NCBI GenBank assembly: GCA_051294375.1
Contig: CM119265.1
Location: 27,668,989 to 27,732,988, forward strand
From: Paraspadella gotoi
Taxonomy: Eukaryota; Chaetognatha
Direction: 5' to 3'
Length of the DNA: 64,000 nt
The position numbers were made by a program, and so were the translations under genes. The notes under the pieces were generated by a model that was not told where the DNA came from, made no database searches, and was given only the letters and a program-made list of their open reading frames with translations. Position 1 is the stretch's first letter; the number at the start of each line of letters is the position of its first letter. Shown in pieces: positions 49,249 to 62,455 of the stretch.

Positions 49249-49345
49249 TTAGTTTCCCTTGATTGCAGAAACCGTCAGCGCGCGGAGGAAAACTGCTGAC
49301 CAGAAGTCTTTGATTTCCGGCTCTGATGCGAATTTAATTGCTTTC
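49249..49345 (-). CDS. Candidate C-terminal exon of an unknown gene
   Basis: After an acceptor-like GGGATTTAAG on the minus strand the frame reads KAIKFASEPEIKDFWSAVFL, then RALTVSAIKGN and a TAA. The composition looks protein-like. The intron side is a 125-base (GA)n run and no partner exon was found. The plus strand is also open but has no GT donor. Weak. Confidence 0.3.
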
Positions 49346-49355
49346 CTTAAATCCC

Positions 49356-49490
<135 letters not shown>

Positions 49491-50689
49491 TAATAATAAA
49501 GAGGAAAAAAAAGCAAGAAACGACCCAAATAAATTCGTTTTGGTCTTCCGTTTTTTTTTCTCTCTCTTCAGTTAAAATTAATTGTTTAGCGTAGACGTAC
49601 GTTTCATTAAGCATCACCCAATTTTCTGGCGCCGGACTTCAGAATTGAGCTCTGTGCGACGAGCGGTTTGAAGGGAGGAAGACTCTGACCCGATCAGAAT
49701 ATCTTTCTGATCTTTCTACTTGTCTGGAAATGGTCAGATTTGCTTTGACTTGAAATTCAACTTCTGTTTTCCTTCTGGTTAATTTTTAAAAATTTTCTGT
49801 TGACACGATAAAATAAGAAAATAGTTTTTACTTACATGAATTTAAATAATGTTAATTAACTATACTGGGAGATGCTTGATTCAAAAGTTACAGGGTCCCG
49901 CCACGTACGTTATCATTTTTTAAGAAGGATGGAAGCGTAAAACCATCATTGCCTCTTCATTTATTCAACTATACATATACAACGTTTTAATTTCTGTACA
50001 TACAATTTCAAGTAATATCGAATTATTTTTTCTTTTTTTAATAAAGAAGTCCAGAACAACTATAAATTTACGAGCTCGGTGGAGGCTCTACACAAGGGGT
50101 CAATGCCAGTATCTAGCTACTGGAGATTAGATCAACTACACTCATTCTTTGTCTAATGTAAATTTAAAAAGAACGGAACAACCCATCGTGAATTAAATTG
50201 CACGGAGGTCAAAGGAGACCCAATTAAAATAAACATATATATAGAAAAAACTACGCGACGACGACAACGACGACGACGACTAGAAAACCAGCGATTCTGA
50301 TGTTATGCATATTTGATGCCATTCGGTCGCAGAGAAGAGGGCGGCCAGTGGAGGGGCGGGGACGACGACGATGACGAAGACGGTGACGACGATGATGACG
50401 ACGACGACAATAACGACTATCATGGCAATGACCAAGAGGACAGATGCAGCAAAAGTTATTTATCGAAAAACTTTTAATGAACTCATAAGCGAAGAGGCAT
50501 CATCTTCTTCATTTACGTCGTCGTCGTCATCGTCGTCGTCGTCGTCTTCTTCCTCGTCGTCGTTAAAAATAAAAATCGATTGGCGCAAATTCCGTTTGGT
50601 CGGTCAGTCTTTCGTTCGGTCAGTCAGTCCGTCGGTCAAGTTCGATTTCGGGATGAAATTTCGTAGTTGTTTTGAATCCGTAATCCTTT

Positions 50690-51035
50690 AAATCCCCGGA
50701 TGTAATGCGTTTTTTATTTTATTCTTCGGATGTAATTGATTTGGCTTTAAATCCCCGGATGTAATTTGTTTTTGCTTTTATTCTTCGGATGTAATTGATT
50801 TGGCTTTAAATCCCCGGATGTAATTGATTTGACTTTTGATCCCCGGATGTAATTGATTTGGATTTAAATCCCCGGATGTAATTGATTTGAATTTAAATCT
50901 CCGGATATAATTGATTTGGCTTTAAATCCCCGGATGTAGTTGATTTGGCTCTAAATACCAGGATATAATTGATTTAACTTTAAATCCCCGAATGTAATTG
51001 ATTTGGATTTAAATCCCCCGGATGTAATTCGATTC
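50690..51035. repeat. Minisatellite, unit TTTAAATCCCCGGATGTAAT plus variable part
   Basis: About ten units of 30-35 bases with the core TAAATCCCCGGATGTAATTG followed by ATTTGG. No neighbouring exon recognised. Confidence 0.9.
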
Positions 51036-51169
51036 AACGCAAGACTCTCGTTTTTATTTCTTCCCTTTTTTAATTCGAGTCGCACCTGCGATTCTTTTGC
51101 TCTTTTGTTCGAATGAGAAAATAAAAAAAACTGAGCTACATTTTATCCGGAAACTCGGAAATCGTGATG

Positions 51170-51645
51170 GGGTTAAGGGCAAAGGGAGTTTAAAAGCAAA
51201 GGAGTCTAATCGCGAACTTTTTGATGTTAAGGGCAGAGTCGGTTAAGGGTAGAGTCTGGTACGTCCAGAATCTGTTTAGAGCGAGGTGAATTAAGGAAAG
51301 AGTCAGTTAAAGGCAGAGTCTGTTAAGGGTAGAGTCTGTTAAGGGCTGTTTTTTAGATTTGAGCACGTTAGGACGGAGTCTCTTGCGGGCAGAGTTGGTT
51401 TAAAGCAGCGTCTGTTAATTGCAGAAACTGTAATGGGCAGGGTCTGTTAAGGGCAGAAACTGTTAAGGGCAAGGTCGGTTAAGGGCGGAGACTATTAAGG
51501 GCTGTTTTTTAGATTCGAGCCTATTAGGGCGCAGTCTCTTGAGGGCAGAAACTGTAATGGACAGGGTCTATTAAGGGCAGAAACTGTTAAGGGCAAGGTC
51601 GGTTAAGGGCAGAGACTATTAGGGCAGGGTTTATGAAGGGCAGAT
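51170..51645. repeat. Minisatellite, unit GTTAAGGGCAGAGTCT
   Basis: Many imperfect 15-18-base units (GTTAAGGGCAGARNCT), with a longer duplicated block around GGGCTGTTTTTTAGATT (51344-51367 and 51499-51522). Confidence 0.9.
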
Positions 51646-52489
51646 CGGAAAACGTTTTAGAAGGGATCGACGCTTGATCCTCGCTTCACCATAAAATGTC
51701 CGATTTATTGGTGAAGGAAACTCGTTTTTTTTTGTGTTTTTTTTTTGTTTCGCTTTGTTTTCTTTATTTATCAAGCGCTGACCCGAAAAACGTTGTGGTT
51801 GAGCCGATGGATGTAAATATAGTTGAGTTGACTGAAGTTGAATAAATATGAACGTATGAAATGACTAACTGAATTTATGTAGATATTTTAAATAAAAAAA
51901 TAAAAATGAAGTAAAATGTGTAAAATAAAATTGAAACAATTAGGAAGCGTTTTGTATGAATAGGTTCACAGTTCATCGTAGAGATAAATTTTACAGTTGA
52001 ATGTTGATTGTTGACTATTCACAGTTTACGGTGCGATTTATAGTTTTACTGTTTCCACTCAGCTGCGGTTTTCCTCGTTTGGACATTTGAAGGATCAGAA
52101 GGGATTGACTGAAAAGGATAAAAGGAGAGGTATAAAGGAAAGGAAAAATGAAAGGAAAAAAGGAAAGGAAAAAAGGAAAAAGGAAAAAGAATATATTCAA
52201 AAAAAGAGAAATAAAAAAAGAAAGATTTAGAAAAAAAAGACAAGGAAAAATAAATGGAAAGAGTAAAGAATAAGAAAATAAAAGAAAAGAAAAGATTAAG
52301 AATTAAAAAATAAAATGAAAAAATAAAAATTAAGTAAAAAGGGATAAATATTAAAAAAAAAGATTGATCCCTGAGAAAAATTAAAAAAAGATTGGTAAGA
52401 AGATGAGAAAAAAGGTGAGAAAAAAGAAAGATGAAAGACGAAAGAAGATTAAAAAGAAGAAAGAATATCGAGAAAGAAAGAAGAAAGAA

Positions 52490-52492
52490 CGA

Positions 52493-52536
<44 letters not shown>

Positions 52537-52540
52537 AAAA

Positions 52541-52592
<52 letters not shown>
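52490..52592. repeat. (GAAA)25 microsatellite
   Basis: Within a longer polypurine tract, 52110-52600. Confidence 0.95.
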
Positions 52593-52764
52593 AAAGAAGA
52601 TTCACTCACTACACAAGTGACATTTAATCTTTTTCTCTTTTTTCTTTGTCTCTCAGTTTTTCTCCGCATTTATTCTTTTCGCATCGAAAAATTTTGCGAC
52701 TGAATTCGTCGGCGGAGAAATTCATTCTTTTTCCACAGAATTCCTATCTCCCTCTATGTCCTTC

Positions 52765-52804
<40 letters not shown>

Positions 52805-52813
52805 TATATATAA

Positions 52814-53300
52814 TGCGGCATATCAAATGACCACATTAAATTCCTGTGTTTGAGACCACGAGTAGTGGAATAAAGGACAAACAAAGAAATCCTTTGAAAA
52901 GCCGTCCGCCTCACCAAGAAATGACGTCCCGTCCTGTTTCTTTTGTTTCTGGCCGTTTTCCCTTTGAAGTATTTAAACTAAAAAGTCAGTCTTGAGTTGA
53001 AAACCTCTGCTTGAATTTCAACCTTTGTTTTTATTTCTCGTGATTTCAACGACAATAAAACTTTATGCATTTATCAACTTTGCTTCTATTTACTTCAAAT
53101 TCTCTACCAATGTAAAGAATACATTTTATTAAGAAGAGAAAAAGTGAAACCAGTTTTATCTTTGTGAAATAATTCAAAAACGAAATAAACTTTAACTTCA
53201 AAGTCACGTGACTGTCTTTCGCCTGCCTTATGCTCCTCTGCTAACGTCTTTGCCACGCTGCGTCACTCACTTAGTGACCGGTTCACAGAGCCGTGCCACA
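52814..53300 (+). repeat. 5-prime LTR of the Gypsy-like element
   Basis: Starts TGCGGCATATCAAATGACC and ends CCGTGCCACA, giving the TG...CA ends of LTRs. Matches 58828-59304 over its length with indels. TTGG follows at 53302, a possible start of a tRNA primer-binding site. Confidence 0.85.
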
Positions 53301-53479
53301 CTTGGTTAACCCGGACGCGGAACTATCCAACGTCTTCAGGCCAACGAGAAGGGAAACAAGCTCAACATTACAACACCTCCGAGGTAAGATTGGGAAGAAT
53401 TGGGGGATCTTAAGCGTTATTTTTCCCAATCCGGCTGACACCTTCTCCCTTTCTTCGGACCCCATCAACCGAATGCGAC

Positions 53480-54900
53480 GAGCCTAAGGGCACGCGATGA
53501 GCGACCCGGACCCCCGCGCCACGCCTCCGTTCAGCCACAAGAAACGTCCGACGGGCAGCTCGACCCACCAGCGGGCCCCTTCAAAGTCGCATGCGGCTTT
53601 GGACGCGGCGCCAAGATCCGATCCACGTCGCCAAACGTAGCCGAAAGCGGCCCCAGCGTTTAACTTCGCCGCTGGCATCAAACGCCGCCGAATTTCTCAC
53701 GACGCGCGGGCGAGATGGCATCCTGGGCGGCGCCACGCCACCGGCGATCAGCAAGAAGAGATCGACGAGCATCGCGCGCGGCGCTGGCGACGGCGACGCG
53801 AGCCGCTTCGGAAGCGGGCGGGCAAACGAAACAAGAAGCCAGATCTCTACCAAGTTTTCGACAGCTCCAACATCGACGTATTGGATCCAAACGAATCGAG
53901 GCTGCTGTACGTGCGAGCCAATATTCTCGTCAGCAAAACTAAAATTCTCCCACCCTCTCGAATCAAAAAATCGATATAGTTCAACTTCGACCTAACATAG
54001 ACGAAGTTCCTCTACGGCGAGGCGACGGAGGGAGGCGTGGCAGCACTTCCTGACTTAACCTGAGGAAAAGAGTACGGCTTCACACGCGGCGCCAGCAGGC
54101 CGCCGTCATTTTAGATCCTCTCGACATCGGACCTGCGGGCTAAGGACCGTCGAAAAAGCTAGCGATGTTAAGGCAAAAGATTAAAACGCTCACACTCGAC
54201 GACGAGTTTGCAGAGAGAAAATCCTTCGGGATATGCCAACCGAAGTACGTCGATTACTGGAGGACAAAGGCGGACGACTTATCCGCGACCGACCTCTGCG
54301 CGCTCGCCGACCGTCATTTCGACAAAGGAGGGCAACATTCGAATCCGCCAAACGACAATCGATGATCACAACGTCGCAACGCAGCGACCAACAAGAAGTC
54401 GAGCAGCAGACGAAGACGACGCCGTCAACGCGATTGGCACCGCCCTACACGAAGCGATCAAACATGAAGAAGAAAACGAATCAACGCAGCGAAGGGGGCC
54501 CCAAGGGGAAAAAGCCAAAAAAAAGCCCCCAAAAAATTGACCACCCTCGTGCCAGAAAACACATCAATTCGGAGACGAGGCGTGGTCATGTGAAACCTGG
54601 CTGCGCCCGATACGACGACGCCGCTTGCAAAAAGCGCCGCGAAGGGAAACGGAAGGGGGACGCCCGACGGTGAACGCCGTCCGCCACGCCAATCAACGAC
54701 GTCACCCGACGCTCAACAACCTTCTCTACATCAGAGACTCCCAGCAGCAGAGTCAAATGGTTGGTGACGGCGGCGCCCTTTTGTCGATAGTGCGCACCGA
54801 CGCTGGACCAGCGGAGGCGCGGCCCAGAGCCGCACCTAAAAACTGCACAGCGGCTTAACGGATCCCATAGATGCTACGGGGACTGTCGACAAAGTAGTTC
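53480..54900 (+). pseudogene. gag-like region, decayed
   Basis: Several short overlapping frames with Arg/Ala-rich sequence and the ADLADR-like motif DLCALADRHFDK typical of arthropod-type Gypsy gag. No intact frame or clear zinc knuckle. Confidence 0.5.
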
Positions 54901-54935
54901 AGCTAGGAGACCGGAAAAATTCGAATAACCAATTC

Positions 54936-57150
54936 GTGGTCGCAGACGTGAAGCTAGCACATCTTACTGGAGCTGATTTCCTGGCGGAAAAACTTTCTAA
55001 GCGGCCGAACCACCACCGCGACGGCCACTGCTGGACTTACGCGATTCACTCAACGATCGCGGCGTCGATCGGCAACGTGAGACCAACAACTCACATCAGC
55101 TTCGTAGACGGCGACAAGGAGAAAATTTTTATAAGCTCCTCGAATCATTCCTTCTCTTTCACACCCACTTCGAACTTAAGGACGCCAAAACACGGGGTGA
55201 CACATTCCATCCCAAAGAAGGGGCAATGTCAGGCAAAGAGCTCGACGACTAGAATCCCTGAGATAAACTTGCCGTCGCTAAAGCGCGACTGGAAGCGAAT
55301 GGTGTCTACTGGGAATAGCGAAAAGAGGAAAAAGCGAATGGTCATCGCCGCTCCACGTCGTCGCCAAGGCCGACGGGGGTTGGGCCGATGCTGTGGAGAC
55401 TACCGTGCGCCTTAACTCACAAACAATCGACGACCGATAGTCCGGTGAAAGACTCCTGACGGATTTCAACCTTCCCAACTTCGAGGGAAGACAATATTCT
55501 CGAAAATAGACCTTTTTAAAAGGTTACACCATCCCCGTTCAACCGCGGACGACGTCAAAAGAAACGGCGGTAATTAACGCCGTTCGCCTATACTATTTCC
55601 GAGATGTCCATTTGGCCCTCAAAATGCAAGGCGCAAGACTTTCATAGAGATTGATTGACGAAATACTTTGGCGATATAACGCAGCACATTCGTATATCTA
55701 GACGATATACTAGGTAGCGTCAACGTCACCGGAAGAGGCATTACGAAGATTTGAATCGCGTTTTTCAAGGCTCTGGATGCGCAACGGCCCGTCGGTCGGT
55801 TAACGACGAAGAAGTGCCAACTGGCCGCGACTCCCTGGAATTCTTGGATTCCTAGTTGAAAAAAAAAAAAAAAAAAAAACCGGCGTCAGACCCTTACCAG
55901 ACGAGTACAAACGCTACGCGACACAACAAAGACCGACGACCATGCAAAGAACTACAAAGGGTTCTTAGGGATGATCAACTATTACCGGTAGATTTTTATC
56001 CTAAGGTTCCCGCGCACCGTTGTGCGCCTCTACGAGGCCCCTCTTCAGCGGAAAACCCGAAGACGTTGGACAAATGGACAAACGATGCGAATCGGTTCAA
56101 CGCCATCAAAGACCGGATTGATCCGCAGGCGGCACTGCTTCATCACCCGCGGACTGGCGCCCAATTATGTATCACAACGGACCGCGCTCAGACAACGCCG
56201 TGGGCGCCGTGTGGAGCAGCGAGGGGCCGAAGGGATGGGAGCCTGCTCGCCTTCTTATTTCGGCAAAGCTAGCAAAAAATCAGAAAAACTGTGGGCCTCC
56301 TTTTGATAAGGAACTTTTCGGCGCTTTCAAAGTCCGTAACGCATTTCCGCCCAAATTGGGTGGAAGGTAGAGCGTTCAACGCTTTACACCCGACCATCAA
56401 AGTCTCGTCACAAGGCGATCAGAAAAAAGAATCGAAAACCTCAGACGATACGACAAGTCGTATCAACTATCCGTGAATCGCGGAATTTACAGACCGAGCG
56501 TTCGATACTTGAGGGCAAGGCGAACGTAGTCGCCGACGCCTCTCGCGGCCAAACGCCCCGTGCAATAACGCCACCAGGCATCTGCAATCGCGCGGTTGAC
56601 CGAAATCAACCAAGACGACAACGGGCGATAACAGCGTCTGTAGCGACAACTGAGAACACGCAATGACGTCGGCGTCAACAACAGAGATGACAGCGCCCGG
56701 CGGCGGGCGGCACCGGCGACCAGCAGCAGCCTTTGCGACAAAAACGAGAAGGAGAGAGACCGATTGGAAGACGCTCGAGCGCTAATCTCATCATTAACAA
56801 GCTTCGAGGTCGATTTCGCGAGAAAATGGCACAGGACAAGTCCTCGACCCGACCTAAGTACAAAAAGATCGCGGAGGACGCCAGGTCCGGCTTTGAAATT
56901 TCCGTAAAAATCCAAGTCGGAGATAACGACTCCTGGTCGACATCTCCAAATGGCCCTGCGCGACACCTTCGTTTCCCGTCTCATGGCGCCGGATAGATTT
57001 TCGACGTCGTCCATGGCCTCGGCCACCCAGGCATCGACGCGCACGCGCAAGGCAGTGAGCGCTAAATTCGTATGGACAAATATGAGGCAGGACGTCACCG
57101 CGCTGGGCGCGCGAATGTCTCGCCTGTCAACGCGCCAAGAATAACGAGGC
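54936..57150 (+). pseudogene. pol region (protease, RT, RNase H, integrase), decayed
   Basis: Family motifs appear in the right order but in different frames: TGADFLAE, WKRMVSTG, CGDYRAP, FLGMINYYR and KFVWTNMRQDVTA. A run of 20 A at 55859-55878 lies in the RT region and is probably a local expansion or sequencing artefact. No active-site set is readable in one frame. Confidence 0.65.
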
Positions 57151-58520
57151 ACTACGATCCCGGAAAATAGGGGAATTTAAAAATCCCCTCGCACGTCGCT
57201 TTCAGCACGTGAATCTAACCTCGTCAAGAATGCCACGATCAAACCGGTTTCACAAATCTGGTTGACCATCGTCGACAGGTTTTCCTGCGATGGCCAAGCA
57301 GCAATTCCAATTCGCGACACACTGACGCCAACTATCCTCCGATGGCGTAAGTCACGATGGATCAGTGTAATTTGGAAACGCCATCCATCATAATACCGGA
57401 CATGAGAGGCGCGCAATTCACCTCGACACTCTGGGAACCAATGAACCAAGCAATGGGGAATCAACACCAGATGACTAACAGCTTATAATCTCGCGCAGGC
57501 GAACGGCCTAGTGGAGAGAATTCCAACCCGTCCGCCTGAAGGAATCCCCTTCTGGCTCTGGGCAATGTCCGAGCAAGGAAAATTGGTATTGGAAGCTTCC
57601 CATGAAACTCTCTTAGGCGATACGCATCGACCATTAAGAGGACATTGGAGCATCCGCAGCCGACCTCGTTTTCGGTGAAAGGGATTAGCGTCCCCGGATG
57701 CATTCTCGACGGCGTGCAGAAACGAACGATCAGCACTGCAGCAGCAACCTGCCGAGCACAATTATCGCAAGCGTCGGCCTCGAAGTAAGCAAGACTCCAA
57801 CCCACACCTACTTCAGCACACCAACAACCCAATGATCCACATCGCCCAAGCGATCTAGAGACCGCGCGCTACGTTTTCGTCAAAGCGGAGGAGTGCAGCC
57901 CGCCTCTCGTGGCCCCGTACGAGGGCCCTTACCGTGTGAATCAATCGCCAGCGGATTGACATGAACTGTAGAAATCCAAGGCAGCGGACCTAAGACGTGA
58001 ACATCGCTCGACTCAAGCCAGCACGGATAAAAGCGAGGAAACCTTGGAATGCAGAAGACAACTCCAGGCAACGCAGCGACGCCCCAATCCACAGATCGTC
58101 GGACCAGTGTCCTCGAAACCGCACGGCAGCTCCAGACAACTAAGGCGAGGAAGGCGAGCGCACAACCAGAAAGTCTTTCGCACCAATTCGCCGAATTCCG
58201 CAAAATTCGCGTCGATCCTCCTCCTCTTTCTCCTCCTCCTCCCTCCCCCTCTCCTCCCTCCCCCAGCCTCACCCGCCAACGTCCCCAGGTACCGGGCCGA
58301 CCACCCCCCTCATCATCCTAACGGCTCCGTCCATTTTTGCTCCCGTCTTCACCCGTTCCACGCCTCCACGGCTCACGCATTCAGAAATCAAGAAAATGAC
58401 AACAACAACAAACCTCGGAGAAGAAATAAATGAGCCAACGACTAGAAACCATCCGAAGCCGACATCGGAGAGCGTTTGGAGCAAAAAGACTCCGTCCCGT
58501 CACGGAGAACCGACCAAGCC
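57150..58520 (+). pseudogene. Integrase core to C-terminal region, decayed
   Basis: Only short frames remain. YVFVKAEECSPPLVAPYEGP near 57870 is the C-terminal barrel-like block common in Gypsy integrases. A Pro-rich CT tract (58215-58265) follows. Confidence 0.5.
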
Positions 58521-58827
58521 TTACGCAGTAAGTCCTGAAAGAAATGCTACAACTCCGACAACAAGAACGAAATAATACAACAAAAACAACGACTATGACG
58601 AATAATCATTCGTTTAGCAATACTTGTTTATTTTTCAATTTTAAAAACTTTTTTCTTTTTTTGTTTCTGTTTACCATGTTTAAAGATTTCTCAACAATTT
58701 CAGTACATCGATCCGAAGTCTATGTCAAGTTGTTTCGTATATATCCTATATACCATCTTTATATTGACTTATTAACGATATTATTATTGTTGATATATGA
58801 ACGATCTCATATATCAACAGGGGGGCA

Positions 58828-59304
58828 TGCGCATAATCAAATGACCCACTTTAATTCTGTGTTGAGACACGAAGTAGTGAAAAAGGACAAATCAAAGAAA
58901 TCCTTTGTAAAAGCGGTCCCACGCAGATGACGTCACCGTCCTGTTTTCTTTTGTTTCTGGACCGTTTTCCCTTTGAAGTAATTGTAAACTGAAAAGTCCA
59001 GTCTTGATTGAAACCTCTGATTTCAACCTTGTTTTTATTCTCGTGATTTCAACGCACAATAAAACTTATGCATTATCAAACTTTGCTTCTATTTACTTCA
59101 AATTCTCTACAGATGTTAAAGAATACATTTTATTAAGAAGAGAAGAAAGTGAAACAAGTTTTATCTTTGTGAAATAAATTCAAAAACGAAATAAACTTAC
59201 TTCAAAAGTCACGTGACCTGTCTTTTCCCTGCATTAATGCTCCGCTCGCTACGTCTATTGCCACGCTCAGTCACTCACTTAGTGACCGGTCACGCCGTGC
59301 CACA
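58828..59304 (+). repeat. 3-prime LTR of the Gypsy-like element
   Basis: Starts TGCGCATAATCAAATGACC after a G-rich polypurine tract and ends CGTGCCACA. About 477 bases; differs from the 5-prime LTR by many small indels. Confidence 0.85.
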
Positions 59305-59821
59305 TATATATATTATGATATATATATATATTATATATATATCTTTCTTTCTCTCTTATTTTTTTGTCTTTCTCATGCACTCTTTCTTTCTTTCAAAACC
59401 AACGAATATGAATCGATTTGAGGGAAGATATAAGGATAGAAGGATAGAAGGATAGAAGGATAGAAGATAAAATATAGGAGTTTAACATTCACAAGAACGA
59501 CAACAATGATTAATTTTTCCCTTGAAATTGTCAGTTTTTATTGATAATAATGTGACAGCTAATCAAGATTCCTAGATTAAAACGTAATAACAATAAAAAT
59601 ATATTTTTATTTCATTACGATTCTGCTTTTTTATTTACAACAAATTTATCTTTTAAATAGTATTTCGCAGTATACATTGACAGAAATGATACATGAATTA
59701 TTTTTTCTTTTTTTCTTTTCTTCTATAAATTAGTTATCATCATCATGATCATCATAGTCTTATCCTTTATTCTCTTTCTTTTCTCTTTACATTTCTTGAT
59801 CAGTACTCCAATTTATCATCC

Positions 59822-59943
<122 letters not shown>

Positions 59944-60462
59944 CCTTACTTCAATTTCCCATTGTTATATTCATCCCATGGGCTGTAATAATGGGCCACA
60001 TTTTCTTGAGGAAACAAAGGCGGGGAAAAAATATTTCATACGGCTCCATCTCTCCGTCTCGTGGTCTGTCTGTCTGTCTCGCTCTCTATCGTTCTTCCGC
60101 CTTTAAACTTCTTAGTTTCTTTAGTCGAAAAAATAATTAACTCCCCTCGGTACGATTTCGTCTTCGCGTTGGAAAAAAAGTGAACGAGTGAAATCGTGAG
60201 ACGCGAATTGTGAAAGAATTCGGTTGTGAAAGGAGAAGGTTATGGACAAAGAAGAATAAAGATATTAAGAATATCGAAGTTGTAGTTTAGCAGCAATATT
60301 TATTTATATAAATTGCGGTACTAAGTTAGTTATAAGAGTAAAGAGTTAAAAAACCAGTTTATTGAATGAATAAATTAAATTTATCATTGGTTGTACAATA
60401 TTTATAAGAGGTTACTTGGAATATTTTTTATCCGAAGTTTGTTTTTGATGAAGTTGTTATCA

Positions 60463-60465
60463 TCA

Positions 60466-60507
<42 letters not shown>

Positions 60508-60512
60508 TCATC
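60463..60512. repeat. (GTC)n microsatellite
   Basis: Trinucleotide run leading into the polypyrimidine tract. Confidence 0.9.
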
Positions 60513-60554
60513 ATTCTCTTTGACACCAAAAATCATTCAGTTCCTTTGATAATC

Positions 60555-61040
60555 TCCAACCTTTCACTCTCCCTCTCTTCTCTTTCTCTCCTCCTCTTTT
60601 TTCTCCTTCTCTTTTCCCCCTCCCTTCTCCCTCTCTCCTCATCAGCCCTCCCCTCCACGCTAATGCTCCTCACCTCTATTCTCGCCTCCCCCTCCCTCCT
60701 CCTTCTCCTCTCTCTCTCTCTCCTCCCCCTACCATCTTCTCCTCTCTCCCTCTCTCTCTACTCCTCTCCCTCTCTCCTCCTCCCATCCACCTATTCTCCC
60801 TCTCTCCTCTTCCTCTCCTCCTCCCTCTCTTCCTCCTCCCCTTCCACCTCTAGTCCTCTCTCCTCTTCCTCTCCTTCTCCCTCTCTTTTTCCTCCGCCTC
60901 CACCCTCTGGTCCTCCTCGCTCTTCGTCTCCTCTCCTCTCTATTTTCCTCCTCCCCTCCACCCTCTTCTCCTCTTCCTCTCCTCCTTCCTCTTTTCCTCC
61001 CTCCCCTTCACCCTCCTCTCCTCTTCCTCTCCTCCTTTTT
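60555..61040. repeat. Polypyrimidine tract of about 480 bases
   Basis: Almost only C and T on the plus strand, ending in CCTTTTTTTAG, which could act as a very long 3-prime splice-site tract for the candidate exon at 61045. Confidence 0.9.
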
Positions 61041-61044
61041 TTAG

Positions 61045-61171
61045 TTTCGCCCACGCAAAGTATCGATGACTTCGTTTCGCACCATGGCACGCAGCCACAG
61101 CACCGAGCACGCAGCAAACGGCACGCAGCCACAGCAGCGAGCACGCAGCAAACGGCACGAAGAAGGTCGCA
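61045..61171 (+). CDS. Candidate internal exon with a 36-base tandem duplication
   Basis: Bounded by TTTTTTTAG and GTGAGT. One open frame reads FRPRKVSMTSFRTMARSHST, then EHAANGTQPQ and RSKRHEEGR. A 36-base unit (CACGCAGCCACAGCA...AAACGG) occurs twice at the exon end. Other frames are open and no family is recognised. Confidence 0.3.
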
Positions 61172-61286
61172 GTGAGTGAATGAGACATGAACAAAAATTC
61201 ACAATCTATTGCTAACTCATGATTCGTCATAATGGAAGCGACAGGACCCTAACAACTGAAGAAGAATTTAAACTTTTAAAGATTCT

Positions 61287-61418
<132 letters not shown>

Positions 61419-61564
61419 CGCTCACTCCCTCTCTGTCGTTTTACTTTGACAAATGATTTCTTTTCAATTTCATTGACTAATGGGAAAATATCTTGGACGG
61501 AATGCTCCTGGCGTTTGTCGTCGTCGTCGTAATTATCGTCGTTGTCGTTGTCGTCGTCGTCGTT

Positions 61565-61760
61565 ATCCTCATCTCGGTGTCTCATTGAGTAATTCCATCG
61601 GCTCATGACCATTAGGTACCAGGATCGATTCCAAGTGGAATCTAACCTGAGGGAAGCGTAAGGAAGACCCTAAAGCGCCTCGGGGACGACTGGGGACGCG
61701 GATTCCCCTCAAGCTTGGCTCCAAACCCTGGACCCGTTCTATTGCTGCGAGAGGTTCTTG
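61565..61760 (+). repeat. tRNA-derived SINE, family 2, copy c
   Basis: TCTCATTGAGTAATTCCATC, CTCATGACCATTAGGTACCA and CCCTCAAGCTTGGCTCC blocks in the same order as the copies at 2580 and 47370. Confidence 0.65.
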
Positions 61761-61803
61761 AGGAAGTCCAGTAGACTTAGCGTCTTATCAACATCATTGC
61801 CTT

Positions 61804-61807
<4 letters not shown>

Positions 61808-61874
<67 letters not shown>

Positions 61875-61876
61875 GA
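61808..61876. repeat. (GTC)n then (GCC)n microsatellite
   Basis: Compound trinucleotide run switching from CGTCGT to CGCCGC at about 61850. Confidence 0.95.
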
Positions 61877-62089
61877 CTGCTCTCACGACAAATCACCACC
61901 GACAGAAAAGGTTCAACTCAACTCAAACTCAACCTCATTCCAAATTCGTTTCTCTCATTCATATTCATAAAATTCCAACGACGGAACCCGCGTCTCTCTT
62001 CCGCCTTCACTCTTATTCATGTTTATAAAAATCTCAGCTTTTTTCCTTCTTTCACAATCGTGTGTGGATGCGAAATTACTACAACTCTG

Positions 62090-62285
62090 AATTGATTCAT
62101 CAATTCATTACTTCATTCGTTCATCAATTCATTACTTCATTCATTCATCAATTCATTACTTCATTCGTTCATCCATTCATTACTTCATTCATTCATCAAT
62201 TCATTTCTTCATTCATTCATCAATTCATTACTTCATTCTTTCATTCATTCTTTTATTCATTTCTTACATTCATTCGTTCGTTCGT
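62090..62285. repeat. (TTCATCAATTCATTACTTCA)n tandem
   Basis: About six imperfect 26-28-base units built from ATTC tetranucleotides. Confidence 0.9.
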
Positions 62286-62455
62286 TAGTTCAATATACAC
62301 GGGGCTAACCTTAAACTACTCTCTCTTATTCATTTACAGATTTGCTGATTCATGCCAGCCTGCAGTCCTCCCCCCTCCTCTTCTCTCTCTCTCTCTCCTC
62401 TCATCTCTCTCTCTCCATCTCTCTCTCTTCTCTCTCGTATCTCTCTCTCATCTCG

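Larger units (their letters stand above)
52814..59304 (+). mobile_element. Degenerate Gypsy-type LTR retrotransposon, about 6.5 kb
   Basis: Two LTRs bracket a GC-rich interior (53301-58827) quite unlike the AT-rich flanks. In order the interior carries a gag-like part (CALADRHF near 54290), the protease/RT junction (LTGADFLAE near 54965), RT fragments (SPLH-type and CGDYRAP near 55400), the RT/RNase H junction (GFLGMINYYR-like near 55960), an integrase zinc-region remnant (FVWTNMRQDVTA near 57075) and a C-terminal block (YVFVKAEECSPP near 57870). The frame changes many times and stops occur, so it is dead. A polypurine tract (AACAGGGGGCA) precedes the 3-prime LTR. It sits in a (TA)n sequence, with TATA on both sides as a possible target duplication. 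Confidence 0.85.

Noticed and set aside
53283-58930. Host genes suggested by many 60-220 residue frames
   Set aside because: They lie between two LTRs and contain Gypsy gag/pol motifs in shifted frames; the minus-strand frames are shadows of GC-rich pol DNA.
62062-62330. Phe/Ile/His-rich coding repeat (FIHQFITSF)
   Set aside because: It is an (ATTC)n-derived tandem repeat with no splice or family support.
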